Positions 8,392 through 17,038 of a stretch of 64,000 bases of DNA are shown in pieces. This DNA is from CAVZBW01 sp963778465. Its GTDB lineage: Bacteria; Actinomycetota; Acidimicrobiia; Acidimicrobiales; RAAP-2. Each line of letters starts with the position of its first letter. The first letter of the stretch is position 1. Where the stretch lies: positions 1,240,001 to 1,304,000 of the forward strand of contig CAVZUK010000002.1 of assembly GCA_963778465.1 (NCBI GenBank), written 5' to 3'. The translations under genes were made by a program, and so were the position numbers. A model generated the notes under the pieces. The model had not been told where the DNA came from. It saw only the letters and a program-made list of their open reading frames with translations, and did not search any database.

Positions 8392-9363
8392 CTACAGCGA
8401 GGTCGCAGGCAAGGGTCGAGCCACCGGAAATACCCAGGCTCCCAGCAGGATCTCGGGACGCGGCTGGTAGAGGCGCACGACGTAGTTCCAGTTGGGAGGG
8501 ACGGGCAGCCAGTTTGGGGCGCCCGTCTTGCTTCCGCCGAACTGCACCGTGACCGTGCCCGAGGGGTCGGGCACGGCGGTCACTCCGTTGACCGAGTACC
8601 GCTCCTCGGGATTCGCCGCGAGGTAGCCCTGGTCGTCGTAGACGGTGATCGACCAGAACCCGTCCACCGGGACGTCGCCCACGGTGAGGCGGTAGGGCGT
8701 GCGGCCGTCGTTGTCCTCCGGGAACGCCCCCGCGTAGGTGGCGTCGCGTGCCGTGTTCCCACCCCAACCCGCGGCCGTGAGGACCAGATGGTGGATGGGC
8801 TCGACCTCCCCGCGGGCGCCGAAGCCCTCTCCTGCTCGGAGCGCCGGGGCGATGCGCAGCAGGGTTCGGCGCACGGTGTCCAGGGTGGCCCGGTCCCATC
8901 TCGGCACCTCGAAGGATCCCCGGTCCTCCTGCTCGACGGCGACGGCGTCCTGCAACGCGTGTACCGCAGACAGGTCGTCGGGGTCGCGAGCGTCGACGAA
9001 GGTGCGGACGAGGAGGGCCGCGTACCGGGTGCCGATCGAGTCCCGGGAGATGGTGAAGGGCCCCCGCCCGTAGAGGCAGCCCGACGTGAAGTGGTCCTGG
9101 CTGATCGGCTGTAGCGACAGGTACCGCCCGGCGGGGTCGGGGAGGGTGACGGTGACGGGCGAGGCGTCGAGGTCGAAGACGCCCGTGGAGTACAGCGTGT
9201 CGAGGTTCATCCGCACGACCTGCTGGTCCGCGACGCTCGGCAGCCTGCGCCGGTGGTGCAGGACGCCCAAGCCTGCCGCGGCGAACTGGGCGAGGTAGCG
9301 GTCGGTCTCGGCCCGGACGAAGGTGTCGACCGTCACCGGCTCCAGTTGCTCGCTGCCCGGCAT
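8392..9363 (-). CDS. DUF1254/DUF1214 domain protein
   Basis: This 323-residue protein has the two-part architecture of the DUF1254-DUF1214 family. The N-terminal part has VRMNLDTLYSTGVFDLDASPV, typical of DUF1254. The C-terminal beta domain has DGFWSITVYDD and NWLPVPPNWNYVVRLYQPRPEIL, typical of DUF1214. The function is unknown. Most relatives are exported, but no signal peptide is visible here. It is divergent from rsmA, with only 24 bp between the start codons, so the promoters must overlap. Confidence 0.85.
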   Translation of the reverse strand: MPGSEQLEPVTVDTFVRAETDRYLAQFAAAGLGVLHHRRRLPSVADQQVVRMNLDTLYSTGVFDLDASPVTVTLPDPAGRYLSLQPISQDHFTSGCLYGRGPFTISRDSIGTRYAALLVRTFVDARDPDDLSAVHALQDAVAVEQEDRGSFEVPRWDRATLDTVRRTLLRIAPALRAGEGFGARGEVEPIHHLVLTAAGWGGNTARDATYAGAFPEDNDGRTPYRLTVGDVPVDGFWSITVYDDQGYLAANPEERYSVNGVTAVPDPSGTVTVQFGGSKTGAPNWLPVPPNWNYVVRLYQPRPEILLGAWVFPVARPLPATSL

Positions 9364-9387
9364 GCGGGCAACCTACAGTCTCGTCGC

Positions 9388-10275
9388 GTGACGCTCACGG
9401 CCGCCGAGGTGCGGCGACTCCTCCGGGAGCGCGAGATCCGCCCCGCGAAGGCCCTCGGCCAGAACTTCGTGGCCGATCCCAACACGGTCCGGCGCGTCGT
9501 CCGGTTGGCCGGCGTCGAGCCGGGCGACCGGGTCGTCGAGATCGGACCCGGGCTCGGCTCGCTCACGCTGGCCCTGGCCGAGGCGGGGGCGAGCGTGGTG
9601 GCCCTCGAGCTCGATCGCCGCCTGGCGGAGGTGGTGCGCGAGGTGACCGCCGGGCTCCCCGTCGCCGTCGTCGTCGGCGACGCCCTCCGCGTCCGCTTCG
9701 ACGAGGTGCTTGCGGCGGCACCGTCCGGCGACCCCGCTGACTCCTCCGGTGATCCCACCGACACTTCCAGCGATCCCGCCGACCGGCCGTGGACCCTCGT
9801 CGCCAACCTTCCCTACAACGTGGCGACGCCGGTCGTGATCAGGATCCTCGAGGAAGCGCCCGCCATTGCCTCGCTCCTGGTGATGGTGCAGCGTGAGGTC
9901 GGCGAGCGCCTCGCCGCGGGGCCGGGCGACGATGCTTACGGTGCGACCTCGGTGAAGGTGGCCTACTGGGCGAGCGCAGAGGTGGCGGGGAGGGTGCCCC
10001 CGACCGTCTTCGTCCCCCGACCTCGCGTCGAGTCGGTGCTCGTCCGGATCCGCCGCTTGTCAGAGCCTGCGGTGGATCCGGAGGTCGTGGGCTACGAGCG
10101 TCTCTTCGAGGTAGTGCGCGCCGGCTTCGGGCAACGGCGCAAGATGCTCCGGCGCTCGCTCGCTGGCGTGGTGTCCGCCGACGCCTTTGCCGGGGCGGGC
10201 GTGCGACCAGATGCCCGGGCCGAGGAGATCGACCTGTGTGGCTGGGCGAGGCTGGCGGCGTGGCGGGCGACGTGA
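9388..10275 (+). CDS. rsmA: 16S rRNA (adenine1518/1519-N6)-dimethyltransferase
   Basis: RsmA/KsgA dimethylates A1518 and A1519 of 16S rRNA late in small-subunit assembly. Visible motifs are KALGQNFVADPNTVRRVV near residue 20, the SAM site VVEIGPGLGSLT, and the catalytic NLPYNVATPVV near residue 140. The C-terminal FVPRPRVESVLVRI and GFGQRRKMLRRSL are also typical. GTG at 9388 is used. A short repetitive acidic insert (SGDPADSSGDPTD) before the NLPY motif is not typical of the family. The stop overlaps ispE (GTGA). Confidence 0.96.
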   Translation: MTLTAAEVRRLLREREIRPAKALGQNFVADPNTVRRVVRLAGVEPGDRVVEIGPGLGSLTLALAEAGASVVALELDRRLAEVVREVTAGLPVAVVVGDALRVRFDEVLAAAPSGDPADSSGDPTDTSSDPADRPWTLVANLPYNVATPVVIRILEEAPAIASLLVMVQREVGERLAAGPGDDAYGATSVKVAYWASAEVAGRVPPTVFVPRPRVESVLVRIRRLSEPAVDPEVVGYERLFEVVRAGFGQRRKMLRRSLAGVVSADAFAGAGVRPDARAEEIDLCGWARLAAWRAT

Positions 10276-11165
10276 CGCGCGTCCCGGCCGAAGCGGACCG
10301 GGGAGCCGTGGGGCGGCCGGTCCGCCTGTGGGCTCCGGCAAAGCTGACGCTGTCCCTGCGCGTGACGGGCCGGCGGGTCGACGGACTGCACGAGCTCAGC
10401 GCAGAGATGGTCACGCTGGATCTGGCCGACGAGCTCGAGCTCGATCCCAAGGGCGACGGCATGACCGTCGAGTGGGATCTTCCCGGGTCGGCCGAACGTC
10501 CGCCCGGAGAAGGTGGCCGGCCGCTCGTGCCCGCCGGCGAGGGAAACCTCGTACGACGGGCGCTGCACGCCGTGGACCGCACGGGCATGGTGCGGGTGGT
10601 CAAGCGGATCCCGGTCGGCGGGGGGCTCGGTGGCGGTTCGGCCGATGCCGCGGCGATCCTGCGGTGGGCGGGTTGCCACGACCTGGCGGTCGCCCTCGCC
10701 CTCGGGTCCGACGTTCCCTTCTGCGTGCTCGGAGGACGCGCCGTGGTCCGGGGCGTCGGCGAGCGGGTGGAACCGGCTTCGTTCGAGCCCCGCTGCTTCG
10801 TGCTGCTGGTCCCGCCGTTCGGGGTTCCGACCGGCCCCGTCTACCGGGAGTGGGATGCGTCCGCAGCCGGCCGGGTCGCCTCCGGCGTCGCTCCGGCGGA
10901 GCGCCGGGGCAACGATCTGACCGAGCCCGCCCTGAGGGTCGAGCCACGCCTCTCTCACTGGCGCGACGTCCTCGGTGACCTGAGCGGTCGAGAGCCCCGG
11001 CTGGCGGGCAGCGGCGCCACGTGGTTCGTGGAGGGCAGCCGCCGCGAGCTCGGTATCGACGACCGAGACTGGGTCGAGCAGCCGGAAGGGCGCGCTCGAC
11101 TCGTGGAGGCGAGAACGGTTCCTGCGGGTTGGGCCCCTCAGCGGGCGGTGGGCCCGAGATCCTGA
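10272..11165 (+). CDS. ispE: 4-diphosphocytidyl-2-C-methyl-D-erythritol kinase
   Basis: IspE is the GHMP kinase of the MEP isoprenoid pathway. WAPAKLTLSLRVTGRRVDGLHEL at the N-terminus and the ATP loop IPVGGGLGGGSADAAAILRW near residue 120 identify it. ALGSDVPFCVLGGRAVVRGVGE completes the core, and LAGSGATWFV stands in for the third GHMP motif. GTG at 10272 overlaps the rsmA stop, arguing for translational coupling; a GTG at 10236 is possible but lies inside rsmA. The C-terminus diverges from well-studied members. Length (297) is normal. Confidence 0.93.
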   Translation: MTRVPAEADRGAVGRPVRLWAPAKLTLSLRVTGRRVDGLHELSAEMVTLDLADELELDPKGDGMTVEWDLPGSAERPPGEGGRPLVPAGEGNLVRRALHAVDRTGMVRVVKRIPVGGGLGGGSADAAAILRWAGCHDLAVALALGSDVPFCVLGGRAVVRGVGERVEPASFEPRCFVLLVPPFGVPTGPVYREWDASAAGRVASGVAPAERRGNDLTEPALRVEPRLSHWRDVLGDLSGREPRLAGSGATWFVEGSRRELGIDDRDWVEQPEGRARLVEARTVPAGWAPQRAVGPRS

Positions 11166-11186
11166 GCCCGGGGTGTGGAAGCTCGG

Positions 11187-11285
11187 CTACTTCCCGGCCC
11201 GGCGCTGCCAGCGCGTCGCCTTCAGCATCTTCTTGTGCTTCTTCTTCCGCATGCGCTTGCGGCGCTTCTTGATCAGCGATCCCAT
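11187..11285 (-). CDS. 30S ribosomal protein bS22 (AURKAIP1/COX24 domain)
   Basis: A 32-residue basic protein begins with MGSLIKKRRKRMRKKKHKK and ends in TRWQRRAGK. It matches the actinobacterial AURKAIP1/COX24-domain peptide, found as bS22 at the decoding site of mycobacterial ribosomes. It is convergent with ispE and only 22 bp from its stop. With the bL37 gene, both lineage-typical mini ribosomal proteins are in this window. Gene finders often miss it. Confidence 0.9.
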   Translation of the reverse strand: MGSLIKKRRKRMRKKKHKKMLKATRWQRRAGK

Positions 11286-11421
11286 GACCTGGGGCAGGCT
11301 ACTTGCCCGGGGGACCCGTCTGCCAGGCGGCCACCGCCGGCACCTACGCTCGTGGCTGCGAGCGCGGCGCCGCCGGGTCGGCCGACAGCGGGGCTGGCGC
11401 CGAAAACCGGGAGGTGAGGAG

Positions 11422-11790
11422 ATGGGTTTCCAGCTGGTCGGGCTCGATCACGTGCAGCTGGCCATGCCACCGGGCGAGGAGGAGGAGGCCGAGCGCTTCT
11501 ATGCCGGGCTCCTCCAGCTGCGGCGCCTGTCCAAGCCCGAGCCTCTCGCTGCACGAGGAGGCTGCTGGTTCTCCAACGGCGAGGTGGCGGTCCATCTGGG
11601 CACCGAGGAGGGCTTCCGTCCGGCCCGCAAGGCCCATCCCGCCCTGTTGGTACGCGAACTCACCTCCCTGGCGCGGCACCTCGAGGCTGCCGGGGTGGAG
11701 GTGCGTTGGAGCGACGAGCTTCCAGGCGTGGCCCGCTGTTACGTGGACGATCCGTTTGGGAACCGCATCGAGCTCATCGAGGCCGGCTAG
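11422..11790 (+). CDS. VOC (glyoxalase/dioxygenase-fold) family protein
   Basis: This 122-residue protein has the single VOC beta-alpha-beta-beta-beta repeat unit pair. Recognisable parts are LDHVQLAMPPGEEEEAERFYAGLL at the start, GCWFSNGEVAVHLG in the middle and CYVDDPFGNRIELIE at the end. Metal ligands His (HVQL), His (VHLG) and the terminal Glu are kept. ATG at 11422 follows GAGGTGAGGAG. The substrate is unknown. Its last 17 bp overlap the convergent ferredoxin gene. Confidence 0.88.
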   Translation: MGFQLVGLDHVQLAMPPGEEEEAERFYAGLLQLRRLSKPEPLAARGGCWFSNGEVAVHLGTEEGFRPARKAHPALLVRELTSLARHLEAAGVEVRWSDELPGVARCYVDDPFGNRIELIEAG

Positions 11791-12013
11791 CCACGTCACG
11801 CCGGTCCGCCGCCTCCTCGAGCTGCAAGTAGATGGCGCGCCGGGGACACTGGGCCGCCGCCTCGGCGGCCATCCCCTCGACCCCTTCCGGGATCGGCAGG
11901 TCCCGGACGACGGGGAAGCCCCACTCGTCGAGCCGGACCAGCTCCGGGACGAGCTCGGCGCAGTAGCCGAAGCCGTCGCAGGCGATCGGGTCGATCCGCA
12001 GCCGGCGCCTCAC
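11774..12013 (-). CDS. ferredoxin, probably [3Fe-4S] type
   Basis: This 79-residue protein has the single-cluster actinobacterial ferredoxin pattern. It shows DPIACDGFGYCAELVPELV, then WGFPVV, then AAAQCPRRAIYLQ. Three cysteines (CDGFGYC and the CP near the C-terminus) and no fourth ligand suggest a [3Fe-4S] cluster. GTG at 12013 overlaps the stop of the NuoF-like gene (GTGA), so the two are translationally coupled. It is probably the electron acceptor or donor of that flavoprotein. Confidence 0.88.
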   Translation of the reverse strand: MRRRLRIDPIACDGFGYCAELVPELVRLDEWGFPVVRDLPIPEGVEGMAAEAAAQCPRRAIYLQLEEAADRRDVASRPR

Positions 12014-13491
12014 CGGACCACCCTCGGGGTCCCGCTCAGCGCGACCGACACCTGGCCGTCGGCTCGAGCCGGCGTGCGCTCGGCCGCGACGCGTCCGGGC
12101 AGTGGCCGCGCGGGGAGAGGGGCAACCCCGGGCATCGCGACACCCGGGCAGGGACCCTTCGCGACGTGGTCCTGGACGTGGCGGGCAAAGGCCGTGAGCG
12201 AGGTGCGGACCATCCGGACGACCCCGTCGGGGTGACGGCAGGCGCCCCGACCCGAGACCACCTCGAGGTGGTGGCGGAGGTGCGCGAACCCTTCTCCCCG
12301 GAGGGTGCCGGAGGCCAACGCCTCGAGGTCCTCGGCCAGGGCGGGAAGGCCGAAGACGCAAGGTCCGCACTGACCGGCGTTCTCCGCCGCCATCCAGCGG
12401 GCGATGCGTGCGGTCTCGGCCAAGGGGCAGCTCTCGGGTGGCAGGACCAGCACGACGCCCGCTCCGAGGGCGGCGCTGATCCCGAAGGTGTCGGCGAGGC
12501 GGCGTAGGGGCTCGGGCGCCATCGGCGTGTCCAGGGCCCCGGGTGGCAGCCAGGTGCCGCCGTAGCCCCCGAGGAGCACGCCCGGGGTGCGGGAGGGGGC
12601 GCCCACGTACGCGAGGAGGCGATCCAGGTGCAACCCGACCGGCACCTCGAAGATCCCGGGCGTCTCGACGGCGCCGCCCACCGACGCGAGCATCGTGCCG
12701 GCGGCTCCCCAGGACGGGGGCACGTCGAGGCCGAGCTCCGTCGGGGCCTCTCGGAACCACCGCGCGCCGTGCCGGGCGATCAGCGCCAGGTGGGACACCG
12801 TCTCGGCGTTGTGGACCAGGACGGGTCGGTTCGCGAGCGCCAGGTCGGAGGGGCCATTCCGCCGAAAGAGCGGTCTGGCGACGCCCGCATCGAGCCAGTG
12901 GACGAGCGAGGACTCCTCGCCCGCGACGTAGCGGTCCGGGGGTTGGCGAACCTCGATGGCCAAGGGGTCGACGCCCGCCTGCGCTCGCTGCCCGACGGCG
13001 ATCCTCAGGGCTTGCGCCGCGTCCGGCCGGGCCTCGCTGACGCAGATCGTCACCGACGCCGCGTCCACCAGGCGGGCGAGGGTGGCCGCTCCGTCGAGGA
13101 CGAGGTGGGGAGTCCCGGTGGTGAGCAACCAGTCCTTGCCGGCCGCCGGCTCGCTGTCCATGGCGTTGATCACGACGGCCGGCTTGCGCCAGGACTTGCG
13201 GAGGGCCGCGATCTTGCGGTTGGTGGGAAACCCCGCGCCGCCGCGGCCCGTCAGCCCGGCACTCTCCACCTCGGCGAGGAGCCGGCTGGACCAGGCGGCG
13301 TGAGAACGGCGATCCGGCTGCGGCAGCCGACCATGCACCCGTTGGTGGTGCCCGAGGTCGGGCGTGCTCCCCGGGGCTCGCAAGCCGGCGAGGAGACGGG
13401 GGACCACCGGTGCGTCCGGTCCGGAGGACCCGAGCGCCTCCGACGGGGCGACCGGCCCGATGAGCTCGTGGCGCGAGCTCACGGCGGTCAC
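12010..13491 (-). CDS. NuoF-like NADH dehydrogenase flavoprotein (FMN, NADH and Fe-S)
   Basis: The 493-residue protein matches the 51-kDa NADH-binding subunit of complex I. It has the FMN/NADH loop SAGLTGRGGAGFPTNRKI near residue 80, then INAMDSEPAAGKDWLL and YVAGEESSLVHW. The N3-type cluster segment NAGQCGPCVFGL lies near residue 390, with a further Cys about 40 residues on. No other nuo genes are near. It sits between a ferric-reductase-like membrane protein and a ferredoxin, with GTGA overlaps on both sides. It probably feeds NADH electrons to that module rather than to complex I. The first 60 residues are poorly conserved. Confidence 0.87.
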   Translation of the reverse strand: MTAVSSRHELIGPVAPSEALGSSGPDAPVVPRLLAGLRAPGSTPDLGHHQRVHGRLPQPDRRSHAAWSSRLLAEVESAGLTGRGGAGFPTNRKIAALRKSWRKPAVVINAMDSEPAAGKDWLLTTGTPHLVLDGAATLARLVDAASVTICVSEARPDAAQALRIAVGQRAQAGVDPLAIEVRQPPDRYVAGEESSLVHWLDAGVARPLFRRNGPSDLALANRPVLVHNAETVSHLALIARHGARWFREAPTELGLDVPPSWGAAGTMLASVGGAVETPGIFEVPVGLHLDRLLAYVGAPSRTPGVLLGGYGGTWLPPGALDTPMAPEPLRRLADTFGISAALGAGVVLVLPPESCPLAETARIARWMAAENAGQCGPCVFGLPALAEDLEALASGTLRGEGFAHLRHHLEVVSGRGACRHPDGVVRMVRTSLTAFARHVQDHVAKGPCPGVAMPGVAPLPARPLPGRVAAERTPARADGQVSVALSGTPRVVR

Positions 13492-14144
13492 CGAACACCC
13501 GTCTTCGTCGGTGGGCGACGGTCGACCGGCGCGGCGGCCGTGGTCACCCGACCCTCGCGGGCCATCCGGACCGCGTGGTCAGAGGAGGCCGCCACGCCGG
13601 CCCCGACCCTCAGCGGTCGGGCGACGACGCGCCACCCGAAGGTCATCATGACGGCGATGCAGCATGCGGCGACGAGGCCGTCGACCCAGACAAAGCGCAT
13701 GTCGGTCCCCGTCTGGATGCCGTGGGCCACCGCGATCGGCCAGGACAGGTAGGACGCCCAGTGGACCGCCCTCCACGTCCCGGCGCGGATCCGTGCCCGG
13801 AGGATGCTCGTGATGGCCACCGCGAGCAGGAGGTCGAAGGCGACGGTTCCCAGCGCGACCCACAGCGTCTTGTAGTGAGAGGTGAGTGGCACCAACGCCG
13901 GGAGCCATCCGATCGGGACAAAGGTGTCCACGACGGTGGTCAGCACGTGGATGCAGACGAACACCAGGGCGAGCAGGGAGACCTTTCGGTGCAGGTCGCT
14001 CACGGCGAAACGGGGCCAGCTGTGGGTGCCCGCCCGGGCCGAGGTGATCAAGCCGAGCACCACCGAGCCGCTGAGGAGGACGAGCGCGACGATCCCCGAG
14101 GCTCGCGTCGTGTACCAGAGCAACGGAGTGGTCACAGCGAGCAT
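13488..14144 (-). CDS. ferric-reductase-like transmembrane haem protein
   Basis: The 218-residue membrane protein has about six hydrophobic segments. The layout is that of the ferric-reductase/YedZ-like cytochrome b fold: LWYTTRASGIVALVLLSGSVVLG, then DLHRKVSLLALVFVCIHVLTT, then HYKTLWVALGTVAFDLLLAVA, then WRAVHWASYLSWPIAVAHGI. Histidines in the second (DLHRK, CIHV) and later (AVHW, AHGI) helices could hold two haems. It starts 5 bp after apbE and its stop overlaps the next start. It probably carries electrons across the membrane. Confidence 0.85.
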   Translation of the reverse strand: MLAVTTPLLWYTTRASGIVALVLLSGSVVLGLITSARAGTHSWPRFAVSDLHRKVSLLALVFVCIHVLTTVVDTFVPIGWLPALVPLTSHYKTLWVALGTVAFDLLLAVAITSILRARIRAGTWRAVHWASYLSWPIAVAHGIQTGTDMRFVWVDGLVAACCIAVMMTFGWRVVARPLRVGAGVAASSDHAVRMAREGRVTTAAAPVDRRPPTKTGVR

Positions 14145-14149
14145 GCCGT

Positions 14150-15229
14150 TCAACCTCCGTGCACCGTGCCCTGGAGCGCACCCGGCGCACCCGGCGCACC
14201 CGCTTGGCCGGACCCGGCCGGGAGGGGATCGGCGGGCCATCCGGCGACGGTGACGACCGAGCCATCTCGGTAGACGAGGCGGGAGGGGAGCCCGATGTGG
14301 GAGAGGCGCGCCGGGGCCGAGTCTCCCCAGACGATCGCGGCGGTCGAGGCGGCGTTCGCGTCGAGGCATGAGGCCGCCGCGACCGAGACCAGCCGCCAGC
14401 GGGGCTCCGCCGGCCAGCCGGTCCGAGGGTCGACGATGTGGTGGAGCGGCCAGCCACCGCGCCACCAGGTCCGGCCGACGGTCGACGAGCTGGCGACCGC
14501 ACCGTCGCGGACCGCGATCACCTGGAAGGGACGCTGCTCGTGCGCCCTCGTGTCCTCGACGACGGCGATCGACCACCCCTCCGGCGGAGGTGGTCCCGCC
14601 ACGGCGAGGTCGCCGCCGATGCTCGCCAGGACGCTCGCACCGGTGTCGGCGACGATGCGCTGCGCACAGCGGTCCACGCACAGCGCCTTGGCAGAGGCGC
14701 CGAGGTCGAGGAGGACGGTGGGGGGCATCTCGACGGTTCGCTGCCCGCGATCGAGCGTGACGGTGTGCCATCCCGGGGCTGGCCTCGGCTCGCCGCCCAG
14801 TGGAGTCGTCGGATCGTGGCGTGCGATCTCGTCGAAGTCCTCGTCGTAGCCGAGGGAGACCAGGGCGGATCCGACGGTCGGGTCCACGGCGCCCTCGGTC
14901 AGCCAGGCCACCCGCAGGGCCGCCTCCACGGCGTCGAACAGGGTGTGGCTCACCCGCGTGGGGCGTCCGTGCGAGCGGTTGAGGTGGGTCAGCTCGGAGT
15001 CGGGCCGGAACCGGCTGCACGACCGGTCGAAGGCCGTGATCTCCTGACGCATCAGCCGGTTCGCCGCGTCGAGCAGGTGCGGCGGGTGCACGGAGACCAT
15101 CGCAGAGGTGCCCCAGACCTCGAAGCGCGTCGTGCCGGTGGCCCAGGCGCTGTGGGCGCCGATGCCGGTCGAGGTGGTGGGCTGGCCGGCGGCGCGGTCG
15201 TGGTTGCGCAGCGGCATCTCAGCTGGCAC
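14150..15229 (-). CDS. apbE: FAD:protein FMN transferase ApbE
   Basis: ApbE attaches FMN covalently to Thr/Ser of target proteins using FAD. Motifs are FDRSCSRFRPDSELTHLN, LDLGASAKALCVDRCAQRI (the FAD/metal site), SIGGDLAVAG and HHIVDPRTGWPAE. The C-terminal ASCLDANAASTAAIVWG is also typical. GTG at 15229 or ATG at 15217 can start it; the first overlaps the preceding gene. No lipobox is visible, though most characterised ApbE proteins act outside the membrane. The Pro/Gly/Ala-rich tail is extra. Its target may be the small protein encoded just upstream. Confidence 0.92.
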   Translation of the reverse strand: MPAEMPLRNHDRAAGQPTTSTGIGAHSAWATGTTRFEVWGTSAMVSVHPPHLLDAANRLMRQEITAFDRSCSRFRPDSELTHLNRSHGRPTRVSHTLFDAVEAALRVAWLTEGAVDPTVGSALVSLGYDEDFDEIARHDPTTPLGGEPRPAPGWHTVTLDRGQRTVEMPPTVLLDLGASAKALCVDRCAQRIVADTGASVLASIGGDLAVAGPPPPEGWSIAVVEDTRAHEQRPFQVIAVRDGAVASSSTVGRTWWRGGWPLHHIVDPRTGWPAEPRWRLVSVAAASCLDANAASTAAIVWGDSAPARLSHIGLPSRLVYRDGSVVTVAGWPADPLPAGSGQAGAPGAPGALQGTVHGG

Positions 15230-15545
15230 CGGTCGAGGCCCGTGGCGTCGACGAACTGTGAGTGGGGGACGCCGAGGGCGGGGACAGGGCCCCGCCCCCG
15301 GCGCTGGCCGGCGTGGAAGTGCCGGAACCTGAGGAGCCGGTCGAAGTCGACGTGGCGCCCGTACCGGAGCTGGTCGAGGTCGCCACGGCGGTGCTCTTGG
15401 CCGGCACCTCGTGGGCTGTGACCCCGACGACCGCCCCGGTGCCGAGCACGGCCAGGGTCGTCACCCAGCGCGTGGTGCGGCGGACGCGGCTGATCGCTTT
15501 GTCTCTACGCTGGATGTCCTGGTGGTTCGGCTGCTCGGGCGACAC
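15219..15545 (-). CDS. small single-pass membrane protein, Ser/Thr/Gly-rich, candidate flavinylation target
   Basis: The 108-residue protein has one transmembrane helix (WVTTLAVLGTGAVVGVTA, about residues 27-45). A low-complexity Ser/Thr/Gly tail of about 55 residues follows. No known domain is recognised. The tail contains SSGTGAT, close to the ApbE acceptor pattern DxxSGAT except that Ser stands for Asp. GTG at 15545 follows an AGGAG about 13 bases upstream. It is the first gene of the apbE operon and overlaps apbE. A role as flavinylated electron carrier is an inference. Confidence 0.6.
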   Translation of the reverse strand: MSPEQPNHQDIQRRDKAISRVRRTTRWVTTLAVLGTGAVVGVTAHEVPAKSTAVATSTSSGTGATSTSTGSSGSGTSTPASAGGGALSPPSASPTHSSSTPRASTGAS

Positions 15546-15649
15546 GTGACCTCGCTGTCTCCTCAGGTCATGAACATCGTGCCCGGGGACACTAAGAGGC
15601 TCTCCAATCGAACCTAAGAACAATCGAAGAAGCGGCCGTCCGGGGCGGA

Positions 15650-17038
15650 TCAGTCGAGAATTTGGATGTGGTGGCCCGCGTCTCCCGGTGGGGTCGGCAT
15701 CGACAGCGTGAAGTAGGCCCCGCCGTCAGGAGCGTTCCCGGCATTGACGGTGCCCCCTTCCTCGGTGGCGACCTGGGCGACGATCGCGAGTCCCAGCCCC
15801 GACCCCGGCAGGGGCCGTGCCGCCGGGGCGCGATAGAAGCGGTCGAAGATGTGGGGAAGGTCCTGCTCGTTGATCCCCGGACCGTGGTCGCGGACCCAGA
15901 GGGTGTGTTCGCGGCAGGTGACCTCGACCTCTCCGCCCTGGGGACTCCATTTGATGGCGTTGTCGAGGAGATTGCCCACCGCTCTCACCAGACGGTCATG
16001 GCGACCCATCACGCAATTGGGTGACGTCGAGACGGCGAAGTTGATCTCGCGGGAGCGGCCGTGCGTGGTGGCGAGCGACACACATTCCTCGACGAGCTGG
16101 TCGAAGCGGATGACCTCCGGCGGCGCCTCGTGGAGCTCGCCTCTCGACAGCTCGGCCATGTCGCCGACGAGCTGTGTCAGCTCGTCCATCTGGGCCAGGA
16201 CGTCGTCCACGAGCACCTTTCGCTCCTCGGGCGGGAGCTCGTCGATGCGCCGGGCCACCTCCATGTTGGTCCTCAGGCTGGTGAGGGGCGTCCGCAGCTC
16301 GTGGGTCGTGTCGAGCATCAGCATGCGCTGGGACTCGCGGGAACGCTCGAGGGCCGCCAGGAGCCGGTTAAAGGCCCGGCGGAGCCGACCGAGCTCGTCC
16401 ACGCCCCCTTCGTCGAGCCGTTTGGAGACGTCGGTCGTGTGAGCGACGTCTTCGACCGCGTCGGTGAGGGTGTTGAGCGGTCGGAGGGCGGCCCGGCCCA
16501 CCAGCCACCCGAGGAGGACGGCGAGAAGCACGCCGCAGATGGCCACCAACCCGAGCACGACCCGGAGGTGGGCGAGCTGGTTGTTGACAGGAGCAAGAGG
16601 CGTGGCCACCTGCAGGGCGATCGGCTCGAAGTTCGGGATGACGAATCCCTGGGTCACCTGAGGCTTGGCGTACGCCGGCGTGACGATCTCGCGCCAGTCG
16701 GCGCCGTTGACCTGGACCGTGGCGAAGTAGGTGTTGGCCTTGCGGTTGGCGACGGCGACCACCTGGTCGCCGACCGGCAGCGGCGAGGAGAGGTTGTTGG
16801 AGTGACCGAGGACCTGTCCGCTCGTGTCGACCGCCTGTGCGGCCTCGCCAAAGGACTTGGCGAGATCCAGGCTTCCGATCTCGGGATTGGTGAAGCTGCC
16901 GATCTGGTTTTGCAGGGTCGCGTCGAGCGAGGCCACGAGCGAGTTCTCGGTGGCGAAGTAAGCGGCCAGTGAGGCGAGGAGGATGGCCACCACCACGGCG
17001 GCCGTGGCCGCGATGACGAGCCGAGCCCGAAAGGTCAC
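15650..17038 (-). CDS. sensor histidine kinase, MprB-like
   Basis: The 462-residue HAMP-type kinase has a first transmembrane helix at residues 7-29 and an extracytoplasmic domain. The second helix (LGLVAICGVLLAVLLGWLVG) lies near residue 165, followed by HAMP. The phospho-accepting His is in THELRTPLTSLRTNMEV. The ATPase boxes NLLDNAIKWSP, VRDHGPGI, FDRFYRA and GSGLGLAIV are complete. GTG at 17038 overlaps the response-regulator stop (GTGA). It resembles mycobacterial MprB, a cell-envelope stress sensor. The apbE operon lies about 100 bp downstream on the same strand and could be a target. Confidence 0.93.
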   Translation of the reverse strand: MTFRARLVIAATAAVVVAILLASLAAYFATENSLVASLDATLQNQIGSFTNPEIGSLDLAKSFGEAAQAVDTSGQVLGHSNNLSSPLPVGDQVVAVANRKANTYFATVQVNGADWREIVTPAYAKPQVTQGFVIPNFEPIALQVATPLAPVNNQLAHLRVVLGLVAICGVLLAVLLGWLVGRAALRPLNTLTDAVEDVAHTTDVSKRLDEGGVDELGRLRRAFNRLLAALERSRESQRMLMLDTTHELRTPLTSLRTNMEVARRIDELPPEERKVLVDDVLAQMDELTQLVGDMAELSRGELHEAPPEVIRFDQLVEECVSLATTHGRSREINFAVSTSPNCVMGRHDRLVRAVGNLLDNAIKWSPQGGEVEVTCREHTLWVRDHGPGINEQDLPHIFDRFYRAPAARPLPGSGLGLAIVAQVATEEGGTVNAGNAPDGGAYFTLSMPTPPGDAGHHIQILD

